In this document: piece after piece, positions 1 through 9,921 of the stretch | How the letters are laid out: each line of letters opens with the position of its first letter | Numbering within the stretch: position 1 is the first letter of the stretch | Assembly (NCBI RefSeq): GCF_000576555.1 | Contig: NZ_CP007144.1 | Span: 1-64,000, forward strand | Source of the DNA: Hymenobacter swuensis DY53 | Lineage (GTDB): Bacteria; Bacteroidota; Bacteroidia; Cytophagales; Hymenobacteraceae | DNA length: 64,000 nt | Reading direction: 5' to 3' | Made by a program: the position numbers and the translations under genes | The notes under the pieces: model-generated | Told to the model about the DNA's origin: nothing | Seen by the model: only the letters and a program-made list of their open reading frames with translations | Database searches by the model: none

Positions 1-2
1 AA

Positions 3-107
3 GTGGCCCATTACCTCGATACCTACTTCAACCTGGACCGCCACTCCGTCCTCGACTACCGCTCACCCCACCAATTTGAACACGACCTGAAAACGAACCT
101 GTCTTAG
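3..107 (+). CDS. IS3-family transposase (OrfB), C-terminal end only
   Basis: Thirty-four codons at the window edge read through to a TAG stop. The peptide contains LDYRSPHQFEHDL, which matches the usual end of IS3-family OrfB integrase-type transposases (nYRSPxxFE). The 5' part lies outside the window, so whether the gene is intact cannot be judged. It is followed within 10 bases by the inverted repeat at 117-188, which probably includes the right end of the element. Confidence 0.7.
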   Translation: MAHYLDTYFNLDRHSVLDYRSPHQFEHDLKTNLS

Positions 108-116
108 CGCACTGTC

Positions 117-188
117 CGTTTTTACTGGACCACCCCAGTTTGCCGTTGGCGTGCCATGGCAGACGACTGGGGTGGTCCAGTAAAAACG
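117..188. repeat. Perfect 23-bp inverted repeat, IS3 end(s)
   Basis: Bases 117-139 and 166-188 are exact reverse complements separated by 26 bases. Read outward from the transposase, the left arm ends in CA at 136-137, and the right arm contains a TG start at 168-169, as expected for IS3-family termini. The simplest reading is the right end of the transposon followed by an isolated second end of the same element. The structure could also act as a hairpin terminator. No second transposase follows; 189-450 is AT-richer and may hold the promoter of the next gene. Confidence 0.6.
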
Positions 189-450
189 AATTACATGTGT
201 AATGACTCCTACTTGATTTTTTAGTAAGGATAACGTGTTATAGGAGGGTTTTTAGCGGTAACATTTCCTGTGTGTCCCTATCTGCTGGGCAACGTCTATA
301 CTGCACAGAAAAGCACTATTCTTCCGGTGCGTTGTACGATGCAGAGTACAGTTGAATTCTACCTTGTTAGACGTGTGTGCTGCGTATCTTTGAGCGCTTC
401 TACCGTGCCTCCTATCTCTGGCACAGACTACTCGCCCGCATTGTTAACGT

Positions 451-3327
451 ATGGGAAACTCCTATTCACGTGGCGTACTACGCTGTTCTATATGTCTATG
501 GATCAATCTATTGCTGCTCTTGGGAGTGGTGCCCCGCCTGCAGGCCCAGGCACCCTCTTGGGAGTGGGGACTGCAATCCACTGACCCAACTCCCTGGGAC
601 CGGTCGAACGCCACGGCCAACGCTGTAGCGACGGCGCCCAGTGGGCACGTGTACGTGGGCGGTGTGTACGGACAAGGAGGGGCGGCCACGCGGCGCTTTG
701 GCTCGGTCGGAGCAGTTGGCCCAGGCTTCGGAGGCTTTATCGCGCAAGCCTCCCCGGTCGGGCAATGGACGTGGGTAACGGATGTGGTAGCCAGCCCTGC
801 AACGGCAAGTTCAGGGGGAGCCGCATTCGTCACAGGCGTGGCTGTGGGGGCGACTGGCGAGGTATACGCCACCGGCTATGCCTCCGGAAAGACGTTGCGC
901 GTGGGCACGAAACAACAGCCACTGGCCGCGGACCGCAACTTGTTTGTGGCGCGGCTCAGTCCCACCGGGACTTGTCAGTGGGTACGTGTTGTCCAGAATA
1001 TGCTGTCTATCCGCACGTTGCTGACGGGGGCCGCCCTTGCGTCGGATCCCAGCACGGGAGGCGTCGTCGTGTCGGGCAACTACGAGACCGGGTTTCGGGT
1101 AGGCAACACGGCCCTGCCCACGCCCCAGAGCAGCGAAGGCTTATTTGTGGCCCGCCTGGATACGAGCGGAAACTGGCAGAGCGCGGTCGGCGTCACCGGC
1201 ACCAGCATTCCTACCTCTGGCAGTCAAATAATTTCCTGGTCCGCGGGGCGGGTGGTGGTTGGCCCACAAGGCCAAGTGGCCGTCGTGGGAAGCCATAGTG
1301 TGGGCAGCCTCGTGTTTGGGCAGACGACGCTTTCCGTGCCCGCCGGCGCAAACGGCGGGCTGTTTGTCGCCCAGCTCAGCCCGACCAATACGTGGGAGTG
1401 GGCCGTTGGGGCCAGCATCGCCACGGCGGGCAGCAACAGCGAAGTAGTCGGCGCGGCCTACACGCCCACGGGCAGTCTATGGGTGAGCGGGTTAGGTTCC
1501 GCGGGAACGACCATCGGCTCGCTACCCTTGGATGCTCCGGGCACGAGGGCCGGGTGGCATTTTGCCGGATTTATCGGGCAACTGTCGCCAACCGGTCGCT
1601 GGGGCGTCGTGCGGCAGCTTTCCCCTTCCGCCGAGGGCTGGGTGCAGTTGGCCTCCTTGGGGGTGGACGGCGACGGCAACGCCGTCGCCTTTGGGAGACT
1701 GAGCGGCTCGACGGCACCGGTCTATACCACCGTGAACGGGCAGGTGCTGACCGTGGCGCCGGAGCACGTGCTGACCTTCGTCTCGGCGCTGAGCCCCGCG
1801 GGGCAGTGGCTGTACGCCGCCCCGCTGGCGCAGCCCACGGTGGACAACGGCTTGCGCGCTGGCGCGGGGGCGCTGGATGCCAGCGGGGCCTTTTACCTCA
1901 CAGGTGGCCTCATCGGCAACCTGGTTGTGGGCAGTACGCTCCTCACGGCTACAGACCCGCGCTCGGCCAACAACTTCAACGCCGGAGATGCGGTGCTACT
2001 GCGCCTGGCCCATGCCGGGGCCCCTCCCCGCACCACCGTTACGGGGGATTCCGTGCTCTGCGGCGCCGGGGCCGTCACCCTGACGGCGACGGCGAGCTCG
2101 CCGGCCCTGGGCTACACGTGGAACACGGGGGCCACCACCGCCAGCATCACCGTACGGCAGCCCGGCACCTACACGGTACGCACGACCTTTGCCGGGGGCC
2201 TGACCAGCACGAGCCAGTACGTGGTGCGGCTGCTCACGCCCACAGTGGCCATCACCGGCGATACGCTGCTATGCCCAGGTACTTCCCTGACCCTCGCGGC
2301 CACGGGAACTCCGGGCGCCACCGCCTACCGCTGGAATACGGGAGCCACGACCGCGGCCCTGTCCGTGAGTCAGCCCGGTACCTATGAACTTACAGCCTGG
2401 TATGGCTCCGGCTGCACCGCCCGCGTTACCCGCCGGGTGCGCGCGGCGAGCCTGCATATAGATGCCCCCGCACTGTTATGCGACGGGGCGGCCCACCTGA
2501 CGGCCGTGGCGCCGGGGGCTACGGCGTTTCGTTGGAGCACCGGGACCACCTCGCCGACCCTGGCTGTCACCCAAGCCGGCACGTTCACGGTCACGGCCAC
2601 CTTCGCCAACGGCTGCACGCTGACAGCCTCCCGCACCGTGACAGCACCCGTGGTGCACCTGTCCGGGGACTCCATCGTGTGCGCAGGAGCCACGACCGTG
2701 TTGACCGCGGCGCTGCCGGGTGCGACGGCCTATCTGTGGAACACGGGGGCCACGACGTCCACGCTCACCGTCACGCACGCGGGTATCTACCACGTAACCG
2801 TGTCCTACGGGGGCAACTGCACCACGACAGCGCAACGGACGGTGCGGGCAGTAGAGACCTTGCCTGCATTTACCTTGGGGGCCGACACGACGCTCTGCGA
2901 CCAGGATAGCCTGGTGCTGCGGGCCCCCGCGCTGGGCGCGGGAACCGGGCTTGTCTCCTACCGGTGGTTCGACGGCTCCACGGCCCCCAACCGGGCGGTG
3001 CGACTACCGGGCCGCTACACGTTGACCCTCACCACGGGCTGCGAAACGCGTACGGCGAGCCGGCTGGTGAGCGGACGCTCCTGCGTATTGATTCCCAACA
3101 TCATCACGCCCAACGGAGACGGTCTCAACGACGTGTTTACGGTGCGGGGATTGTCACCGGGCCCCTGGATGCTGACGGTCTACAACCGCTGGGGAGTGCA
3201 GGTATACCACGCCCGCGATTATCGCAACGACTGGGGAGCGGGCGTTCCTGCGGGCCAGTATTACTATCTGTTGCAGCATGCCCGGCAGGGAGCGGTCTAC
3301 AAAGGATGGATACAGGCGGTGCAGTAG
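451..3327 (+). CDS. T9SS type B-sorted secreted repeat protein
   Basis: A 958-residue exported protein. The N-terminus is basic then hydrophobic and ends near LQAQA, consistent with a signal peptide. Residues about 40-510 are repeats of the type GEVYATGY...FVARLSPTG, like SBBP/beta-propeller repeats of Bacteroidota surface proteins. Residues about 520-850 hold five Ig/PKD-like modules with recurring YxWNTGATT and PGTYxV motifs and a Cys near the start of each. The last roughly 90 residues (IPNIITPNGDGLNDVF, then YNRWG) are the gliding-motility-associated C-terminal domain that directs export by the type IX secretion system and surface attachment. It is probably an adhesin or surface protein; no enzyme motif was seen. 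It stands alone, with no partner gene beside it. Confidence 0.85.
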   Translation: MGNSYSRGVLRCSICLWINLLLLLGVVPRLQAQAPSWEWGLQSTDPTPWDRSNATANAVATAPSGHVYVGGVYGQGGAATRRFGSVGAVGPGFGGFIAQASPVGQWTWVTDVVASPATASSGGAAFVTGVAVGATGEVYATGYASGKTLRVGTKQQPLAADRNLFVARLSPTGTCQWVRVVQNMLSIRTLLTGAALASDPSTGGVVVSGNYETGFRVGNTALPTPQSSEGLFVARLDTSGNWQSAVGVTGTSIPTSGSQIISWSAGRVVVGPQGQVAVVGSHSVGSLVFGQTTLSVPAGANGGLFVAQLSPTNTWEWAVGASIATAGSNSEVVGAAYTPTGSLWVSGLGSAGTTIGSLPLDAPGTRAGWHFAGFIGQLSPTGRWGVVRQLSPSAEGWVQLASLGVDGDGNAVAFGRLSGSTAPVYTTVNGQVLTVAPEHVLTFVSALSPAGQWLYAAPLAQPTVDNGLRAGAGALDASGAFYLTGGLIGNLVVGSTLLTATDPRSANNFNAGDAVLLRLAHAGAPPRTTVTGDSVLCGAGAVTLTATASSPALGYTWNTGATTASITVRQPGTYTVRTTFAGGLTSTSQYVVRLLTPTVAITGDTLLCPGTSLTLAATGTPGATAYRWNTGATTAALSVSQPGTYELTAWYGSGCTARVTRRVRAASLHIDAPALLCDGAAHLTAVAPGATAFRWSTGTTSPTLAVTQAGTFTVTATFANGCTLTASRTVTAPVVHLSGDSIVCAGATTVLTAALPGATAYLWNTGATTSTLTVTHAGIYHVTVSYGGNCTTTAQRTVRAVETLPAFTLGADTTLCDQDSLVLRAPALGAGTGLVSYRWFDGSTAPNRAVRLPGRYTLTLTTGCETRTASRLVSGRSCVLIPNIITPNGDGLNDVFTVRGLSPGPWMLTVYNRWGVQVYHARDYRNDWGAGVPAGQYYYLLQHARQGAVYKGWIQAVQ

Positions 3328-3631
3328 CAGGCGGCCCGTAAGCGAAGTCCATCTTCTCGCTTCAGAGAGCAGCAGCCCAGCTAGACCCTTGCCGCTAGAG
3401 TACAGTCTTGTTGCCGAAAGAGATCAGCTCTGAACTACATTGCCTGTACCAGTTTAGTGAACTGATTTTGCCTCGATTAGGGTCTTTATCTTCTACCGCC
3501 CAGTGTCCGGCTTGTACATTTAAACGAGGGCAGCCCATACACGGCCATCCACTTTCGAGTCTTGCTGGCTAGACCCCAAAGGACGGTAACCATGGAGGTT
3601 GCCGCCCATTAGGGTCTGGCGCTGGTTTCGA
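3328..3631. other. Gene-free stretch between convergent genes
   Basis: About 300 bases between the converging secreted-protein and deacetylase genes. No ORF with coding character, no strong hairpin and no recognisable RNA was seen. Confidence 0.5.
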
Positions 3632-4438
3632 TTACTTGGCCGTCACGAGGCGCAGGGCGTCCGAGAACGTCACCACTTGGTACTCGTCGGCATGCGCCCG
3701 CAAGTAGGCTAAAAAGGCTCGGTGCGTCGCCGCGGAGATGCGAAAGAATTTGCCCCCAACGCCGTGAAACTGGTACACCCCCAAGCCGCCGGCTTTTTTT
3801 ACGCGTTCGGCAAAAGCAATCAACTCCGGGAGTGCGGTGCCCTCCTCGACCATCCAACTGGGCACTTGCATGGGGTTGACGGCGCGAAAATACGTGGCGA
3901 AGCTGGTTCGGTCGCCCCCACCGCGGGCGTAGCTCACTAGCCCCTGCTGCTGAATGAGGGGGCGGTAGTCGATGCGGCCAATCAAAAAATTGTTGCACGG
4001 GTAGGCAAACGCCCGGGTTTTTCGCCCGGGGTCGAGCAAGGCCAACAGGGCATTTTCGGCTTTGATTTCGCTGACCATCCGCTCTACCGTATAGCCGTCG
4101 GTGGCAAACGGCTTGGTCCAGCCGAGCTGCTCGGGGCAAGCGTGAAAAAGCGTATGGTTGGCCAATTCGTGTCCCCGCCGGGCGGCCTGCGTCCAGCCCA
4201 CCACGGCCGGCGAGGATTCGCCGATGACGGTGGAAGCGCCCTGGATGGCGTTGAGGAAGAACGTGGCCTGCAGGCCCGCCGAATCCAGCTGCGGCAGCAC
4301 CGTGGCCAGGTGCGAGGGCAGCCCGTCGTCGTAGGTTAAGCAGATGAGCGCGCGCCGGGCGTCCGGCGTGCGGGATGATTGGCCATAAGCCGAAGCCATA
4401 CCAGCCACCAGTAGGACCAAAAGCAGATTGTATTTCAT
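3632..4438 (-). CDS. Polysaccharide deacetylase family protein, exported
   Basis: A 268-residue protein of the NodB-homology (carbohydrate esterase 4) family, which removes acetyl groups from polysaccharides in a metal-dependent reaction. Near the N-terminus LTYDDGLPSH carries the catalytic and metal-binding Asp pair, and NHTLFHA carries the metal-binding HxxxH. The start at 4438 gives a clean signal peptide (MKYNLLLVLLVAGMASAYGQ); the longer in-frame extension lacks coding character and overlaps an IS remnant. The substrate (chitin, peptidoglycan, xylan or capsule) cannot be told. An IS1182-like fragment abuts the start, so the original promoter may have been displaced. Confidence 0.8.
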   Translation of the reverse strand: MKYNLLLVLLVAGMASAYGQSSRTPDARRALICLTYDDGLPSHLATVLPQLDSAGLQATFFLNAIQGASTVIGESSPAVVGWTQAARRGHELANHTLFHACPEQLGWTKPFATDGYTVERMVSEIKAENALLALLDPGRKTRAFAYPCNNFLIGRIDYRPLIQQQGLVSYARGGGDRTSFATYFRAVNPMQVPSWMVEEGTALPELIAFAERVKKAGGLGVYQFHGVGGKFFRISAATHRAFLAYLRAHADEYQVVTFSDALRLVTAK

Positions 4439-4451
4439 AGCCGAAGGTAGT

Positions 4452-4667
4452 TGGATGCCAGAGCAGTACCCCAAGACGCGGCTGCTCCGCGACAAGACCC
4501 ATTACAGCCCCACTGACCCGGATGCACGCATCTCCATGAAACCCGGCAAAGCTCGCGCCTTGAGCTACCTCTGCAGCCTGGCCGTGGACACGGCCCACGG
4601 CGTCATGAGCCACGTGCAAGCCGATTTCGCCGATAGCCGCGACAGCCTGCATTTGGTCTTCTTATAG
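4452..4667 (+). pseudogene. IS1182-like transposase remnant
   Basis: About 70 codons reading KTHYSPTDPDARISMKPGK followed by SHVQADFADSRDSLHL. This matches the central DDE region of IS1182/IS5-type transposases (TDPDAR...KPGK...HVQADFADxRDS). The frame ends abruptly at TAG 4665 and no N-terminal part is present, so it is a fragment. It points away from the deacetylase whose 5' end it abuts. Confidence 0.6.
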
Positions 4668-5322
4668 CAGCCGGGGGATACAATTACTCTAAACTTGTGG
4701 GCCCGGTGGTTGGAGTGTGCAATAAAACCGGAAAAGGATTGCCGGTGCTTCATCAGCTACCGAAGCCGTGCAGGAAGTAGGACAATTTTACGCACCAAGA
4801 GTGCCCTAAAAAGTAGCCAGTGAAAGGTGCGAAAAAGTAACCGCCCGCCGCCAGGCAATCCGCCCGTTGCTAGCACTAAGTCTGAGCCAGCACCGCGCTT
4901 GCCGCCTGAAGGGCCTGACCCGAGGCAACTATGGCGATAGGGGTAAGCAGGAAAAACAGCCCGTGGCCGAAGAGCCCGTCGGGCAGGCGTTGCGGTACTT
5001 GGTCGCGCGTCATCTCGGCTGAAGGCGCTGGCAATACGGCCACCGTCCGCGCAATAACGGGGTGCTGGTCGACTACAAACACCTATAGCAGCCCTGTCAG
5101 ACCTTGGGCTTGCCCCGGGCAAACGCCGCCAAAAACCCAAGTTGCCGGAGCGGCTAACATAGTCCTTACAGGTGCCGACCGGGCCTAGCTACTGCTGATT
5201 TCTAGCCTCCACCAGCGACGCGCTGACCAGGGGACGGTCCTTCTCAGGCGGGGAATGCATCATCGGGCAGCGGTGCAGCACCGGCAACAGCGCCAAGCTC
5301 ACCGACCCACCCGTCCGAAACC
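4668..5322. other. Gene-poor stretch, possible decayed small ORF
   Basis: About 650 bases with no convincing gene. On the minus strand 4876-5082 encodes 68 residues with one hydrophobic segment (FFLLTPIAIVA) from a GTG, preceded in frame by a stop. It may be a remnant of a membrane protein, but no family was recognised and codon context is weak. Confidence 0.35.
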
Positions 5323-5358
5323 CTGTTTAAAATCAAGTAGCGAGCTGATTCTGAACAG
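5323..5358. promoter_or_regulatory. Weak tandem FixK/FNR-like boxes before the two-component genes
   Basis: CTGTTTAAAATCAA (5323-5336) and CTGATTCTGAACAG (5345-5358) each keep one good half-site of the (C/T)TGAT-N4-RTCAG motif found at cco and hem promoters. Their centres are 22 bp apart, and the outer CCCTGTT/AACAGGG arms form an inverted repeat as at hemA. They lie about 107 bases before the kinase start. No good -7 element follows at the spacing seen elsewhere, so autoregulation is only a possibility. Confidence 0.35.
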
Positions 5359-5464
5359 GGCGTGCTGCCGATCCTGAGCGGTACTTGCCAGCCGAAACGG
5401 CCCAAGAAGGCAAGTCGGAATACAAATTCCGTACTTTGGTCAATCGACGTCTCCAGGCTGCTTA

Positions 5465-7058
5465 ATGCGAATGCCCACCAATCTTTACCGCAATCCTTTA
5501 ACAGAAATTTTGTTTGAGCAGGCCCCGGGGTTTGTGGGCCTCTACGATCTGGCCCACGGCTGGTTCACGCATGTCAACCCAGCGGGCTACCAGCTACTGG
5601 GCTACCCGTCGGCCCAAGCGCTCTACGATGACCCCGCCCGCACGCTACGGGCCCGGCAGCTCACCCCCGACGCGTGGAGCCAGCTGTGCCAAGAGGTGCT
5701 GCGGGACGGCCACCACACCATAGAAGCCGAAATGCGCCGACAATCCGGCGACACCTTTTGGGCCCAGCTGGAGCTAACCAGCCTGAGGCTGGACGGCCAC
5801 GACTACTTCCTGGTACGCCTCACCGATATGGAGCGGCTGTATGCGGCCGAGCGCCGCCTGGCCCAGAGCGTGGGCCGCTTCGAAGCCGTGTTTGCCCACG
5901 CCACCATTGGCATTGTAGTCTGCAACCGGCAGGGCGACATCGTGCTGGCCAACGAGCAGGCCCACCACCAGTTCGGCTACTCCGCCGAAGCGCTGATGAG
6001 CCAGGGCATTGAGGCGCTAGTGCCCGAAGCCGTGGCCCACCACCACGCCAACCTGCGCGCGTCTTTCAATGCCCACCCCCAGGTGCGCAGCATGGGCGTG
6101 AACCGCGACCTGACGGCCCGCCGGCGCGACGGCTCGGTGTTTCCGGTGGAAGTGAGCCTGAGCCACTTTAAGCTTGAAGAAGAGCTGTTCGTGGTGGCCT
6201 ACATCATCGACATTACTTTTAAACAGGATGCGGAGCGCGAGCTCATCACCCAGCGCCAGCGCGTAGAGCGCCTGAATACGGAGCTGGAGCAGAAGGTCGC
6301 CGACCGCACCCACGCCCTGGAAACCACCCTGGCCCAACTGGAGCTGCGCAGCCAGGAGCTGAGCCAGGCCCTGGCCGCCGAGCAGGAACTGGGCGAACTG
6401 AAATCGCGCTTCGTGAGCATGGCCTCGCACGAGTTTCGCACGCCCCTGACGGGCGTGCTCACCTCGGCGGCCCTCATTGAGAAGTATGTCACCACCGAGC
6501 AACAGGACAAGCGCCAGCGCCATTTGGAGCGTATTCGCACTTCAGTCAAGCATCTGACCGATATCCTGGAGGAGTTTCTGTCGGTGGGCCGCATTGAGGA
6601 GGGGCGGGTGCAGGCCCATCCTACCCGCGTAGAGCTGCCGACGCTGCTGCGTGAAACCATGGCCGACGTACAGGGCCTGCGCAAGCCCGGCCAGCGCATC
6701 GAACCCGAGCTGGTAGTCCCGGCCACCCTGTGGCTCGATGCCTCGCTGCTGCGCAAGGTGCTGGTGAACCTGCTGAGCAACGCCCTCAAGTACTCAGGCG
6801 AAGACACCACGGTGACCGTCCGCGCCAGCGAGGCGGCAGGCTGGCTCACGCTCAGCGTGCAGGACCAGGGCATTGGCATTTCGGCTGAAGACCAGGAACA
6901 CTTGTTCGAGCGGTTTTTCCGGGCCCGCAACGCCACTAATTTGCCTGGTACCGGCCTGGGCCTCTACATCGTTGCCCGGTACCTCGATTTGCTCGGTGGG
7001 ACCATCAACATGCAAAGCACGCTGAACGTGGGCACCACCGTTACTCTGACCATTCCCT

Positions 7059-7081
<23 letters not shown>
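5465..7081 (+). CDS. PAS-PAS sensor histidine kinase, FixL-like
   Basis: A 538-residue kinase without membrane segments, so probably cytoplasmic. PAS1 spans about 13-122 and PAS2 about 136-254. A coiled-coil linker runs about 255-312. The HisKA domain has the phospho-acceptor His322 in SHEFRTPL. The ATPase domain has an N-box NLLSNALKY, G1 DQGIG and G2 GTGLGLY. PAS2 aligns with the FixL haem PAS: PEAVAHHHANL places His194 where FixL has its haem-ligating His, and GVNRDL...RRRDGS keeps an Arg (214) comparable to the FixL distal arginine. These motifs also occur in PAS domains without haem, so oxygen sensing is inferred. The gene overlaps the response regulator by 23 bases, so they are co-expressed partners. 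Confidence 0.85.
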
Positions 7082-8114
<1,033 letters not shown>

Positions 8115-8149
8115 CTTCCGGTGCGGCGGGGTGACTGCCGGCCCCGCTT

Positions 8150-8554
8150 TTACCGCCCGTTTTTCAGAAAGCTCAGCAACGGGCGCGGGGGGCGTTTGTA
8201 CTCAAACCGCCGCGCCACTTCCTGGGCGGTCGCCTTGGCAGCTTCGGCAATCGGGCCCGTGAAATTCTCTTCGACGGCGGCCAGAAATAGCTGCTGCCAG
8301 CGCTGGAAATACTCGCCCGTGTTGGGCAGGGCCATGTTGCTGGGAAAGGGCCAGCCGTCCTGGCCATCGGTGTTGAGCAGCACGCGCTTCCAGAAGGCGC
8401 CCATCGTGACCAGCGGCTGAGGCCAGTGCACCTGAGCATCGGCCTGAAAGAGTGGGCCCAGCAACTCATCGAGGCCTGCCTTTTCGTAGAACGTGTTGAG
8501 GAGCGTGTTGATGTCGGCTTCGGTCTGAATGTCGGGAAGCAGGGAAGGTGCCAT
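8150..8554 (-). CDS. Group 3 truncated hemoglobin-like protein lacking proximal His
   Basis: A 134-residue protein of the group 3 (P) truncated hemoglobin family: TFYEK at the B helix with Tyr23, FWKRVLL with Trp54, and YFQRWQQLF after the F region. Its neighbour at 8956-9345 has PFPKHLPLP, with the haem-ligating F8 His; here the aligned segment is PFPSNMALP, with Asn73 (codon 8336-8338) in place of His. A second His (HF) is Tyr. Haem may be lost or bound differently. The frame is otherwise intact and full length, which argues for a kept function rather than decay. A FixK-type box lies about 90 bases upstream. Family assignment is firm; the biochemical role is unknown. Confidence 0.8.
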   Translation of the reverse strand: MAPSLLPDIQTEADINTLLNTFYEKAGLDELLGPLFQADAQVHWPQPLVTMGAFWKRVLLNTDGQDGWPFPSNMALPNTGEYFQRWQQLFLAAVEENFTGPIAEAAKATAQEVARRFEYKRPPRPLLSFLKNGR

Positions 8555-8642
8555 AAATAGTGAGCGAACAAGTAGTGAGGAGGAGAGTTGGCCGGTGCTC
8601 GTTGGGGCACGGTAGAAGTCGTAGCGCCGGGCAGCAGGTCAA

Positions 8643-8656
8643 ATGATGTTTATCAG
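8643..8656 (-). promoter_or_regulatory. Single FixK/FNR-like box upstream of the His-less globin
   Basis: ATGATGTTTATCAG has a perfect TGAT-N4-ATCA core, centred about 95 bases before the globin start at 8554. After 22 bases the expected -7 position reads GACTTCTA on the minus strand, a poor match, and no second box lies 23 bp away. It is the weakest clean-core member of the set. Confidence 0.5.
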
Positions 8657-8955
8657 GTAAGGCCCAGAGCCGCCCGATAGTTTTGCCCCAGCTTCGGGCT
8701 CAAGCTCGGCAAGCGCAAAATGCCCTGGTGCTCCTTGAGAAAGTGAATTAGAGCGTCCTGTACAAGACTTTTGCCATTGGCGAAATCACGCCCACCCACC
8801 ACGCTGGCATCGACGTGTGCATGACCGTGCTAGCTGGCCGAACCCACAAGGCCTATTTAGCAACCGATAAATCAGCCAACTAACTGAGCTAGTGAAGACT
8901 GCTTTGGCGGCTGAGCTGCGAGCCAAGCGGGCAGTTACAGCCCAGGCGGGGGTAC
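8657..8955. other. Gene-free stretch with a possible minus-strand remnant
   Basis: On the minus strand about 8658-8775 reads an open segment ending LPSLSPKLGQNYRAALGLT and a stop. It has coding-like composition but no start and no recognised family, so it may be the tail of a lost gene. The rest of the stretch shows nothing identifiable. Confidence 0.35.
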
Positions 8956-9345
8956 TTACACTACCGTGAGGGGGCCGTGCTCGCGCAGCCGCGCTTCGAA
9001 CACCTGGGCAATGGCTTGGCCCCGGTGCTTGGCTTCTTCCGCCTTTGGGCCGGCAAACAACTCATTGACCGCGGCTTGGAACAGGGCTACCCACCGCTGA
9101 AAATGCGTGGCATCGATGGGTAGCGGCAGGTGCTTGGGAAACGGGCGGCCCTGGTAGCGGGCCGTGCCCAGCAGCAGGCCGCTCCAGAAATCGTGCATTT
9201 TGGGCAGGTGCCGGGGCCAGTCGACCTGGGCAAAGCCATTAAAAACCGGGTCGAGCAGGGCATCCTGATTGACGTGGTCGTAGAATGTATCGACCAGCCG
9301 CCGAACGTCGGCTTCGCTGGCAATGTCGGCGCGGAGAGCACTCAT
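8956..9345 (-). CDS. Group 3 truncated hemoglobin
   Basis: A 129-residue group 3 truncated hemoglobin with the usual residues: Tyr22 in TFYDH (B10 position), Trp54 in DFWSGLLLG, the proximal His72 in PKHLPLP, a second His81 in THFQRW, and the typical Phe/Ala-rich G-H helices. Such proteins (for example Ctb of Campylobacter) bind oxygen and other diatomic gases with high affinity and are linked to microaerobic life and reactive nitrogen handling. It starts 25 bases after the membrane-protein gene at 9371-9865, so both probably share the FixK-type promoter at 9922-9965. Confidence 0.9.
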   Translation of the reverse strand: MSALRADIASEADVRRLVDTFYDHVNQDALLDPVFNGFAQVDWPRHLPKMHDFWSGLLLGTARYQGRPFPKHLPLPIDATHFQRWVALFQAAVNELFAGPKAEEAKHRGQAIAQVFEARLREHGPLTVV

Positions 9346-9370
9346 ACGGCATTCAAATAAAAAGCGAAAA

Positions 9371-9865
9371 TTAGGCAGGCCTGCGGACGCGGCGTGGCCG
9401 GTGCACCCGCTCGCGGGCCACCCGCAGGCTCCACTGAAAAGCCCAGCTGCCGGCCAGCAGCAAGGTCAGAAGTTTAAGAACCTCCAGCCCGATATAGGTT
9501 TTGTGGAGGTCGCTGGGGCGGGGCGGGTGGCCGGCCAGCAGCGCCGTGGCGCGGGCATCGAGGGCCGGCAGCAGCCACAAGGTTTGCAGCAGCAGCAGCG
9601 CGCCGAGCAGGCCCAGCGCGGTGCCCAGGGCCAGCGGCACGCGCAAGTAGAGGGCGCAGCCGAGGGCCAGCGTAGCCAGTACCAGTTCTACCTTGTTGAG
9701 GGCCGCAAAGACGATGCGCCCAATGCTCAGGCCCAGCGCCACTGTGATGTGCGGAGCCGTGAATTTGAGCGGCGCTTCGAGAAAGGAGATGCCCGCCACC
9801 AAGCCGGCCCACAGAAACAGGGCCAGCACAAGCAGCAGCGAAAAGGTGGAATGGGAACGGGACAT
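9371..9865 (-). CDS. Four-helix integral membrane protein, unknown function
   Basis: A 164-residue protein with about four hydrophobic segments and loop motifs GISFLEAPLKFTAP and RPSDLHKTYIG. No family was recognised with confidence. The start at 9865 (MSRSHSTFSLLLVLALF) is preferred: the promoter element at 9922-9929 would initiate near 9917, downstream of the longer in-frame start at 9922. It is the first gene of an operon with the downstream truncated hemoglobin and is transcribed divergently from ccoI out of a shared regulatory region, which suggests a role in low-oxygen or haem physiology. Confidence 0.7.
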   Translation of the reverse strand: MSRSHSTFSLLLVLALFLWAGLVAGISFLEAPLKFTAPHITVALGLSIGRIVFAALNKVELVLATLALGCALYLRVPLALGTALGLLGALLLLQTLWLLPALDARATALLAGHPPRPSDLHKTYIGLEVLKLLTLLLAGSWAFQWSLRVARERVHRPRRVRRPA

Positions 9866-9921
9866 ACCAGCAATATGAAAACCAAAGCCTCGAAATGCAG
9901 AGACTCCCGGCAACGATGGCA

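Noticed and set aside
451..3327. Long open frames on the opposite strand and other frames across the T9SS protein
   Set aside because: They are by-products of high GC; the 958-residue frame has a signal peptide, repeats and a sorting domain.
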